Below, one piece after another: positions 56,460 to 64,000 of a stretch of DNA of 64,000 bases. The notes below the pieces were generated by a model that saw nothing but the letters and a program-made list of their open reading frames with translations, ran no database searches and was not told where the DNA came from. The position numbers were made by a program, and so were the translations under genes. Source of the stretch: Lasiodiplodia sp. COLG20 (taxonomy: Eukaryota; Ascomycota; Dothideomycetes; Botryosphaeriales; Botryosphaeriaceae); assembly GCA_009801085.1 (NCBI GenBank), contig VNWV01000001.1, forward strand, positions 1,550,001-1,614,000, written 5' to 3'. The first letter of the stretch is position 1. Each line of letters opens with the position of its first letter.

Positions 56460-57530
56460 CTAATAGTAGTAAGGCTGTGAGAAGCGGATGCAGCACGGCT
56501 GAGTGCCGCGCCTGCCCTTTGCCGTGACGTCGTTGAGCCAGCCGACGACGCAGCACCTGCACAAGATGTGGCCGCAAGGGAACATACCCAAGGGGTCCAC
56601 GGCGAGCTCGGCGTTGCCATACTGGCCGGGACGATTCTACACAGATTCTGTCAGCCTCGTCTTGCTCTCTCTCAACCCATAGAACACACGAGAAACTACT
56701 TACGACTTCGTAGAAGAGCCTGGTACAGTTGCTGCAGTACTGCTGGTTCGCGCCCAAGCACGCGGGGCGCAGCTCGATCGAGACCTTGGCGACCTCGTGG
56801 TCCTCGATCCACTGGATGGTGCCGAGGATGCGGTCGGGCGTCAGCTCGACGATCAGGGCCTTCAGCCTCAGCAGCTGCGCGGGCGGGACACTGTTTGTGC
56901 CTGTCAGCAAACATTCCCATCACCCGCCAACGCAGGTGAGTGGACGACAAGTGACACTCACGTAACGCTCGCCCCATGCCGATCCACGAGATCCCCATCC
57001 CCGCCAACAAACAGGATGGCCTTCTCCTTGGAGCTCTCGAGCGCGTGCTTCATCTTCCGCTTCTTCTTGCGCTCGGCCGCCTCATCGCCAGCAACAGCAG
57101 CGGCACCGTCATCGCTCTTCAGCAGGCCCTTGTGGAACGCGATGCTGCGCCGGAGCAGGTCCAGGCCGCGCCAGTGGAAGGTGCCGGTCAAAGCGGATAG
57201 CTCGAGGTCGGAGCGGCTGGCGATGTCGTGCATGTAGCTCTCGTGGTAGACGTGGCTGGCCTCGCGGACGGGGATGCTGAGCGGGCTGCTGCCGTTGGCG
57301 TTGGTGTTATTGCTGGGGTTCGTGGTGGCGGGCAGGCCGTGGTGGGTTGGCGTGGACGGGTTGTTGAGATGCGGAGCCGCGACGGGGGCGGTGATCGGCG
57401 GGGCGGACGACAAGTTGCTGCTATGCGGGTTGGGCGAGAACGGCGGGGAGAGGAGGGCCGGGTTGACGGGAAACTCGACGCCGCGGGCGCGGGTGAGGTG
57501 GCAGAGGTCCGGGGTGTAGAAGAGCGGCAT
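56460..57530 (-). CDS. RING-like zinc-finger protein
   Basis: Three exons (57530-56962, 56890-56704, 56636-56460) join in phase to 310 residues; donors are GTGAGT and GTAAGT. Residues 1-110 are Pro/Asn/Ser-rich. A basic KKKRKMKHALESSKEKA segment leads into VPPAQLLRLKALIVELTPDR and IQWIEDHEVAKVSIEL. The C-terminus has a RING-like set of ligands: C242/C245 (YCSNC), C273, H275, C278 and C281 (PCGHILCRCC), then C300/C301. The end is unusually short, with an adjacent CC instead of a CxxC pair, so the fold is only RING-like. An E3 ubiquitin-ligase role is inferred from the family. A competing acceptor 15 nt upstream would shift the frame. Confidence 0.8.
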
Positions 57531-57806
57531 GGTTGGTTGCTGGTGGTGGATGGGGCGCGGTTTGCTGAGACGCGAGCGCGGTGTTGTTTGACTGAGGGTT
57601 TGGGGGGCTCGCTGGAAGATCTTGGAGCTGCTGAGCGGAAGCGAGTGCTCAGCTTGTGCTGAGGGTTTCGTTGGTCTGGGTTGGAGGCGCTTCGAGGAGA
57701 GGTAGAAAGGGCCGCGAGCGCTTGGACATGTACGAGCGTGGCCAGGTTTGGCGGACAAGCTTTGACCGCGGCTGGTCTCGCAGGGTTGTCAGAGAAACGG
57801 CGAGAA

Positions 57807-58250
57807 TCAGTGTTCCAACATAGAATCATCTCGCTCGGAACCTGTTTGCGCGGTTCGTGATATCACGGCGGCCTCCTCCAAAACGATGCCCATTTGCAAC
57901 TCATAACGTGTCTTCGTGCCTTGAATACGCACTGATCCGCCGTCTCCAGTGTCAGGAGAGGTCGTAGTCATTTTGCCATCCATTTTGGTGACGACGACCA
58001 TCACTGTGGCTCCAGAATCAGTCACTGACGAACCGGCTGAAGGCGCCAAACGGAGCTGGCGAGAATGCCCAAGGCTGAGCACAGCGGCAGCAAGTGCGGC
58101 GATGACGCCATCCGCAGCTCGTTCCAGGCCTTTACCCGCCTTCCAAACTGCCGACCAAGCGGGCGAGCGGTGCCATGCGGCGGTGCCTGGATCATCTGCG
58201 CCGTCCAAATGGAGTATAGCGTTTCGCTTAGCCGCCTTTAAAAGGACCAC
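57807..58250 (-). CDS. Possible small protein, unknown
   Basis: The minus-strand frame encodes 147 residues, including ADGVIAALAAAVLSLGHSRQ and VTDSGATVMVVVTKMDGK. It is more protein-like than the antisense frame over the same DNA, but has no recognised domain. It lies upstream of the RING-like gene in the same orientation. It could be a chance ORF. Confidence 0.25.
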   Translation of the reverse strand: MVLLKAAKRNAILHLDGADDPGTAAWHRSPAWSAVWKAGKGLERAADGVIAALAAAVLSLGHSRQLRLAPSAGSSVTDSGATVMVVVTKMDGKMTTTSPDTGDGGSVRIQGTKTRYELQMGIVLEEAAVISRTAQTGSERDDSMLEH

Positions 58251-58554
58251 TCCTCCTCTTCCACTCCTCTCTTTTCCTCCAACTTCGCACTAAATCATAA
58301 TTCGGAGCTTATCTAGCCAATGCACCTGGTTTTTCAATAGCCTTTCGCAGTGCTCATAGCATCCAAGATCCACTGTCGCTAGTGTTCTCTCGGGAACCAG
58401 CCTACTCATGCACCTAAAGACTGCGAGCTTCAAGTCAAAGACTCTGCGGACAGCCTGCATTGAGACATCAGCATAACAGAAAAGCTTATATTTTTAACTA
58501 TGCAAGTCTTACTTTGTCATGCGACCTGATCTGCTCGTGCTTGAAGTCCCTGTC

Positions 58555-58959
58555 CTATATGTCCATATATATCGAGCTACGCACTGCTTGTTGAGGCACG
58601 GCGCCAGGAGTAAGAGCTTGAAGCACTGGAGCTGTTGTCTGAGCGGGCGGGCGCCTGCGCTTGCCGACGTCCAAGATCTTCTGGTCGAGAAGTGCTGGTT
58701 CGAGATATTCCTGTCGCGTACTCGCAAGCGCTCGTCTGGAGAGACTTCCACTCTTTCTAGTACCTTTTGCATAGAATTCCAGCGCTTCTTCAGCTATCTC
58801 CGTGCGCTTTCTCTGTTCTTCGTGTGCTGGGTCGCCGCTGCTATAGATGGTTGCGGCGCGCGTGACCGTCGTCGCGATGGGCGCGCTGTTGTTGTTTATA
58901 TCTTTCCCCCAACTCTTCTCCTCTCCACCCTCTTCTCTTCCTGCCGAAGCCACCACCAC
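58555..58959 (-). CDS. Possible protein of 134 residues, unknown
   Basis: The minus-strand frame contains a convincing charged helix (HEEQRKRTEIAEEALEFYAK) followed by SRRALASTRQEYLEPALLDQ, which looks like real protein. The first 30 residues are low-complexity and may be an intron or UTR. It would be divergent from the C2HC-finger gene starting at 59097. No family recognised. Confidence 0.4.
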   Translation of the reverse strand: MVVASAGREEGGEEKSWGKDINNNSAPIATTVTRAATIYSSGDPAHEEQRKRTEIAEEALEFYAKGTRKSGSLSRRALASTRQEYLEPALLDQKILDVGKRRRPPAQTTAPVLQALTPGAVPQQAVRSSIYMDI

Positions 58960-59096
58960 CTGCGCACAAGATAAGCAAGAGAAGCAAAACAGCGCTCATC
59001 GCGCACTCCGCGCGGGTGCAACGGCGCAAAATCCGCTCAAAACAACACAGCACGCGTTCCGAAAGCATCCCAAACACGAGACGCAACATCTCCGCC

Positions 59097-59692
59097 ATGT
59101 CTTTCCTCTCCAACTTCCTACAGGATCTCGCTGCCAGCGAGACTCCTCCCATCAAAGATGAACCGTCCTCCACCACCAGCACTCCTCGACCGGCCACGCC
59201 GCCTCCCGCCGCTTCCAGCACCCCCATGACGGACAACAACGCCGCCGTCGATCCCGGAACCCCCAAGCACCGCCGCAACAAGGCCACCAAGAACGACCAC
59301 GAGCCCTCTCCCGCCTTCGACTCGCTGTCGCGCGCCGCCAAGAACAAGTTCCGCACCATCATGCGCAAGCGCCAGGCCACGCGCAGCAGCGAGACGCACA
59401 TGTGGTACTGCCGCGAGCGGTGCGACTGGCCGTTCGCGTCCAAGGCCGAGCGCAGCGCTCACGAGCGCCGCTGCGCCGTCGGCCGGGCCCGCTTCTCGTC
59501 GAGGCAGGAGTTTGAGGAGAAGATTGCCGGACGGAGCAATGAGGATGTTATGAATGAGTGGGAGGCGCTGATGCAGGAGAGTGCGAGGAAGTTTGGTGGT
59601 GGTGCTGAGGCAGCGGCCGCGGATCAGGGCGGTGGTGCTGGCGGCGGCGGCAACGAGGGGGCCGAGGGAGAGGGAGAGGCGCAGGAGATGGA

Positions 59693-59725
<33 letters not shown>

Positions 59726-60020
59726 CTCCGCGAAGGAGAATCAGAAGCCGGGTGGCCTGCAGCATGTGGGCGAAAAGGATGCGGCGCTGCGCAAGGAGGA
59801 GAGCCCGCGTGGTGTTTTCTCCACGGAGTTCATGTTGAAGTATGGCGCTATGCAGATCGAGGAGAAGGATACTCGCAAGGCGACGTTCGCTGAGTTCATG
59901 GCGCAGAATAGCGCCACAGATGTTGAGCAGCCGCAGCCTGAGGTCCAGGTCAAGGTTGAGGACGACGGCAACGGCAACGGCGGAATCCCTCTTGGCGAGA
60001 ATTGGTGGGTTCCGCAGTGA
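59097..60020 (+). CDS. PolyQ protein with a C2HC-type finger, unknown function
   Basis: This single exon encodes 307 residues from ATG 59097 (context CCGCCATGTC). The N-terminal 75 residues are Pro/Ser/Thr-rich. A basic stretch (AAKNKFRTIMRKRQATRSS) precedes a possible finger with C105, C109, H122 and C126 (C-x3-C-x12-H-x3-C). A conserved-looking helix follows (RQEFEEKIAGRSNEDVMNEW). Then come Gly/Ala-rich sequence, nine Gln (residues 201-209) and a C-terminal segment with FSTEFMLKYGAMQIEEKDTR and FAEFMAQNSATDV. A nuclear role is plausible from the basic region and finger but is not shown by any named domain. Confidence 0.75.
59697..59723 (+). repeat. (CAG)9 coding microsatellite
   Basis: Nine CAG codons encode a glutamine tract in the gene at 59097-60020. 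Confidence 0.95.
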
Positions 60021-60323
60021 GCGGTCCATGTGAGGCGACTGCATGGAATTCTTGGGAGGACTTGGCGATTCTGGTTGAATAGCGCTCTACCTCACGGCAG
60101 AGCTGAGCTTATGGAATACACTATTTGGTTCGTCAGCGTTGCTGTTGGTGAGGTGTGACATCATTTGTTCTCACATCGAGGAAGTGGCTTCCGTCGGGCG
60201 CTGCACTGGAAGCCGCGCAACGGCATTGCATCTTCCACCGGCCCTCCCGCTTCTTACGTAGCCAAACCATTCACCATCTTCATCATCGGCATACATTTCA
60301 CTGCATCGAGTACCACACACACA

Positions 60324-61356
60324 ATGGGTGATAATTCCGTCTCAGGCCCAGCCGAAAATTGGCTCGACGCCCGGCTCGTGAGAGCGCTCACGATCCTTCA
60401 AACACGTGATGAGTCACCCAGTCCTATCGCTCTTCGGCCTTCCTCGCACTTCAGAGGCCGCTACATCAAAAAAAAATGACGTCTTTCACGACTATGTCAA
60501 GATCTCCGCGGCGCCCCCTATGTATATGCTCCCTATCATACCAACTGCCGAGATAGCTGCATCGAAATGCGACCTCTGCCTCGAGGAGTTCACGGACCAA
60601 CTGCACTGGCCGGCGATTCTGGCCCGCTGCGATCACGTATTCGGAGCGGCCTGTCTTCAGCACTACGTCATGGAGAAAATCGTTTCGCTCGAAAAAACGG
60701 AAAGAAATAATCAGAACAGCGCAGCACAGGTCCCCAAGATCTTCTGTCCGGAACAATTCTGCCTTGAGAGCTTCATGCTTCCGGTCCAGTCTCAGAAATT
60801 CGCGCCTTTGTACAGGTATATCGACCATTCCGGTGACGGAAGCAGGCTCGAGAGAGTTGAATGGCCTGTGAGGCCTTATGCCACCGCGGCATGGTTGAAC
60901 GATGTCTGGGGGTCCTGGAAAAGGCTCTCAGAAAAGTCACCTCGATGGGTGCGGATCGATCCGCTATTGATCGAGTTGATTAAAGACCGACACAAGGAAG
61001 CAACGCACCCTCTGGGCTACGACGAGATAATAGGCATGGACTCAGCTATGAAAAGGATGACGGAAGGCTGGCGCAAGGCGATTGTGGAAGACAAAGATGC
61101 CGTGAATGCGCTCCATGAAGTTTTTCAATCCTGGAGCAACGATGACCGACGCCAGGAAGTAAATGACGCATTGATCTGGAGCATCATGAGCAGGATTATG
61201 GGGCTTCTCCGAACCAAATGGCAGAAAGAGGGCTTTACGACGAGGCTTCCGCTGAGCTATCAGGTTGCGGGTAACTCCGAATTGTTGGCGTACCTGAAGG
61301 TGCTGGTCACTCACTGCCTTATAGCATCGCAGAGGCATCAAGATGTTGCTTTTTGA
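60324..61356 (+). CDS. RING-finger-like protein
   Basis: Two models share almost the whole protein. The preferred one starts at ATG 60324 (ACACACAATGGG) and splices 60324-60377 to 60457-61356 across a 79-nt GTGAGA intron, giving 317 residues. The alternative is a single exon from ATG 60406 (316 residues). Ligands in the spliced numbering are C56/C59 (CDLC), C76 and H78 (RCDHVFGAAC), C84, then C115 and C120. The position usually holding the fifth ligand is Gly, as in many fungal 'CxHxFG' fingers, and the last pair is spaced by four residues instead of two. The rest is an all-helical region of about 200 residues that I do not recognise. An E3-ligase role is inferred only from the finger. Confidence 0.8.
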
Positions 61357-61437
61357 TGTTATTCAATAATTAGCTGTCATCATCACACATTCACTCCATA
61401 GAGGAATTAATTTGTTTTTGTTCATATCATGGGTACC

Positions 61438-61504
61438 TGAAGCTACCGTCCGGACGAGAATGTCGAATTAAAAATGCTACATACTCGTCCGTACGATAGC
61501 TTCA
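61438..61504 (-). mobile_element. Palindromic mini-element, copy 2 (core inverted)
   Basis: The arms TGAAGCTACCGTCCGGACGAG and the reverse complement of 61484-61504 differ at two positions. The asymmetric centre is the reverse complement of that in copies 1 and 3, although the left flank (about 40 bp, ending ATGGGTACCTG) matches copy 3 and the right flank (CAACTATTTACACGTTGTT) resembles copy 1. Confidence 0.75.
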
Positions 61505-61852
61505 ACTATTTACACGTTGTTTTGTTTTGTTGTTTTTTGTTTTTTTTTTTTGAAAGGAAAAGATGAAGTATGGTTACCCTCGAGGATCTCGCTATTCTTC
61601 GCCTTAGCCATCGGCTGCAGCACCCCTCTGTCTTATCACGTCACGCCGACACTACTACATTCTGTAAGCTACAAGCAGCCGTGCCTATGGCTCCCAACCC
61701 AAACGTTACCTTACCACCGCCGATCTATCTGCACATGCGCCTGATGCCTCGATACCTTGAGCATTGTGACTTTTATCTTTTTGCTTTTCTTTTCTCCTCA
61801 ATACCTTTGGGTTCCATGGTTAATTTGTTTTTGTTCTTGTCATGGGTATCTG

Positions 61853-61915
61853 GAGCTATCATCCGGACGTGTACGTAGAATTTTAATTCGACATTCTCGT
61901 CCGGACGATAGATTC
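61853..61915 (+). mobile_element. Palindromic mini-element, copy 3
   Basis: The arms near GAGCTATCATCCGGACG (61853-61869) and CGTCCGGACGATAGATTC (61898-61915) are inverted repeats around the centre GTACGTAGAATTTTAATTCG. The left flank (TTAATTTGTTTTTGTTC...ATGGGTATCTG, from about 61820) matches that of copy 2. Confidence 0.75.
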
Positions 61916-62164
61916 GAGCGCCCTAGCAGTAGGCGTCAAGTACATACACGGGCAGTGAATCCATCTCCAAGAATCCTGAGCACCTGCGCACGAAATAGCA
62001 AATGCTGAACGCAGCGCGCGTGCACCCGCAGACAAGTCGCTTGCCCGCAGCCGACCTGGCGGCGCCCAAACCACCACCGACCCAAGCGCCGCGCACCACC
62101 AACTCTTTCCACCACCACCACCACCACTCCTCCTCCCTCTTCTCTCGCGCCCTCCACCAACACC

Positions 62165-63307
62165 ATGCCCAACAACAACAACCTCCCTCGCCCGCCACAC
62201 CCCGCCATGACTCCTCCTCCCACCCCCGCAGCGGCCGCGTCCAGCTCAACCCCGCTGCTCCCCGTCACGGCCGAGCCGCTTCCCGCGGCCGAGCAGACGG
62301 TCGTCGTCCGGCAGCCGTCTTTCCCGTTCCCCGTCTACCACTGGCAGCCGCGCCGCCACTTCTCGGGCGGACCTGGCGTCGGCTACTTTGGCGATCCTGC
62401 GCGCGGACGCGCGGTTACGGTGTCGATTTTTGGTACGTGCCCTTGTCCGAGTTGCTTGGTGGCAGGTAGGGAGGAAGGAGGAAAGTGTGGGCGGGAGTGG
62501 GAGTGGGAGAGCGCGTCTGCGTCTGCTCTGCTCTGCTTTGCTCTACTCTTCTCTGCCCAGCGCAGCCAGCCATTCTCCCCTTCCCTCCCCCCGTCACCCT
62601 AAAACCCCAATTCACAGCAACCTTTCCACTAGACTTCTCCCGCCATTGCCCGCCAACCCAACATCCTCCTTCTCTGCACACAGCTCGCTGACACGATCCC
62701 TCATCCAGAGACCTCAGCCCGCCTCTACCCTGCCGTCCGCCACCACCACATTCGCATGACAACCGTCACAGCCGCCGGCAACCGCAACTTGTACCGCGCC
62801 GCCCTATTCCTAGTGGACCAGCCAGACCACCTGACCTACGACATGCGCGGTGTGCCCGGCGCCTCCGACAGCGGCAGCTATAGCGGTGGTTCCTTCGGCC
62901 AGACCAACGACATCGTCTCGATCGGCGTGGGCCGGGGCCATGGCAATGGCAGCGGCTCCATCGGCAGCCGCGTCATCAGGGCTCAGAACGGACGAGGACA
63001 CGGAACCGGCGGCGGCGTTGTGGTTGAGAGTGGCTCTGGCTTGGGCAACAACGGTGGTGGCAGTGGCAGTGGAAACAACGACGCTGACAACGGCACAATC
63101 TCTGGCAACAGCAGCCGCAGCGGCTACGACGGCGACGACGAGGATGACGGCGAGGACGTTGACGTGTACATTGGCCCGTACAGTTCTGGTATTCCGGAGT
63201 ATCGACAGAGACTAGTGCTGATTGGACCGATCGGCGAGACGGTGGATGAGGCGCTCGAGGGCCTGGAGGGGGTTGTCGTGAGGGAGTGGGAGAGGCAGAT
63301 TGCTTGA
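62165..63307 (+). CDS. Gly/Ser/Asn-rich protein, unknown function
   Basis: Two exons (62165-62432 and 62709-63307) join across a 276-nt GTACGT intron with a CTGAC branch site, giving 288 residues. The start ATG has a CACC context. The N-terminal 50 residues are Pro/Ala-rich, leading to VYHWQPRRHFSGGPGVGYFG. Across the junction the protein reads VSIFETSARLYPAVRHHHIR, then a short ordered stretch (YRAALFLVDQPDHLTYDM). After that it is a Gly/Ser/Asn-rich low-complexity region, an acidic run (DGDDEDDGEDVDVY) and a C-terminal segment PEYRQRLVLIGPIGETVDEA. The intron contains long pyrimidine tracts. Family unknown. Confidence 0.7.
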
Positions 63308-63352
63308 AAGGGGTGCAGGATGGATCGATTCGAACGAAAACGCGCTACGATG

Positions 63353-63416
63353 ACGATATAATGGGGCAACGGTCGAAACGCGTACACGATATAACGGGGC
63401 AACGATCGAAACGGGC
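63353..63416 (+). repeat. 33-bp tandem duplication
   Basis: Two near-identical units start ACGATATAA(T/C)GGGGCAACG at 63353 and 63386, differing at a few positions. They lie in the presumed 3' UTR of the preceding gene. Confidence 0.8.
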
Positions 63417-64000
63417 AATAGATGTACTGGGGGAGTGGATGATCGCTCTGGATTTCGGCATATGAGGTGGTTTCGGCAATGTAGCAGATCGGCTAGCTGC
63501 AGGAGGACTCGACGGAGAGGATCTGGACCGTTCCAATCTCTGGCTTGCTGAATATCAGTAATCAGCTTTGCTCTTTTCTGGGTAATGGGGGAATGAGCTA
63601 CGCGGCACAGTCGCAGGGTTTTTGCTAGAAGGAGAAATGGAATGCTAATCTTATTCCCGACTCAGTCGCACGCGCAGCAGCATGTGAAGACGACAAATGT
63701 TTAATAAGCATATGTGGTAAGGCTGTATAGGACCTGCAGAAAGGATCAAGAAGGTTAAAAGTTGGCAAAATCAGGACTCATAGGGCTGCAAGAGGACCGA
63801 GTTGGAAGGATTGTGGAGACGAGGTGAGGTGAAAATAGACACGCCGCTAGAAATGCTTGAGCGATGATTGGGCGGGAATAAGGGCGGCGAGGGGAGCACA
63901 GGGCGGCATCGGCAACGAGCCGAGTGAGACAATCTGGCTGGGCAGCGTGGCGCGCGAACAGTGGAAGGCGGATGGGCTATAAAACGGAAGGCTTGCGTGG
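63417..64000. other. Window end, no gene
   Basis: Only short ORFs are seen. The last 20 bases contain a GGCTATAAAACGG TATA-like box that may belong to a gene beyond the window. Confidence 0.35.

Noticed and set aside
59118..60044. 308-codon minus-strand ORF
   Set aside because: Antisense to the polyQ/C2HC gene; its poly-Leu run is simply the reverse of the CAG tract.

Overview
The window is genomic DNA of a filamentous ascomycete (Pezizomycotina). Many genes carry short spliceosomal introns (45-110 nt) with GTAAGT/GTGAGT/GTACGT donors and CTGAC-like branch points. Other signs are HET-domain genes, a DUF3433 membrane protein, a CorA-like giant protein, intron-bearing nuclear tRNAs, decayed Ty3/gypsy fragments and in-frame Trp-to-stop changes that look like repeat-induced point mutation (RIP). 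I cannot fix class or genus from sequence alone.

Layout. 1-4 kb is repeat and transposon debris: a dispersed repeat copy, a Ty3/gypsy reverse-transcriptase fragment, and a possible second element fragment on the minus strand. 4-10 kb holds a small basic protein gene and a five-exon gene for a 1474-residue protein with an N-terminal Cys/His motif. 10.7-13 kb is a HET-domain gene broken by three stop codons at conserved Trp positions. 14-20.5 kb carries an arrestin-fold protein, tRNA-Gly(GCC) with a long intron, a gypsy RNase H fragment, a probably secreted ACMSD-type amidohydrolase, tRNA-Asp(GTC) and a 90-residue protein. 21-35 kb holds an intact HET gene, a giant CorA-like protein, ribosomal protein eL30 (four exons) and a three-exon DUF3433 protein. 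36.8 kb encodes a small secreted Cys-rich protein with a poly-Thr linker and a crystallin-like C-terminus. 37.3-53.7 kb is gene-poor: one APH-like kinase gene stands among low-complexity sequence, a second dispersed repeat copy and a diverged tandem array of about 400-bp units. 53.7-64 kb returns to genes (an unknown protein, two RING-like proteins, a polyQ C2HC-finger protein and a Gly/Ser-rich protein), interrupted by an AT-rich island and three copies of a palindromic mini-element.

How the parts relate. There is no operon-like pathway. The 10-37 kb stretch resembles a fungal accessory region: self/non-self recognition genes (two HET genes, one dead), membrane proteins of unknown role, a small secreted protein, and transposon relics close to tRNA genes. 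Housekeeping genes (eL30, tRNAs) are interspersed. Exon models were derived by hand from splice signals and reading-frame continuity, and coding lengths were checked to be multiples of three.
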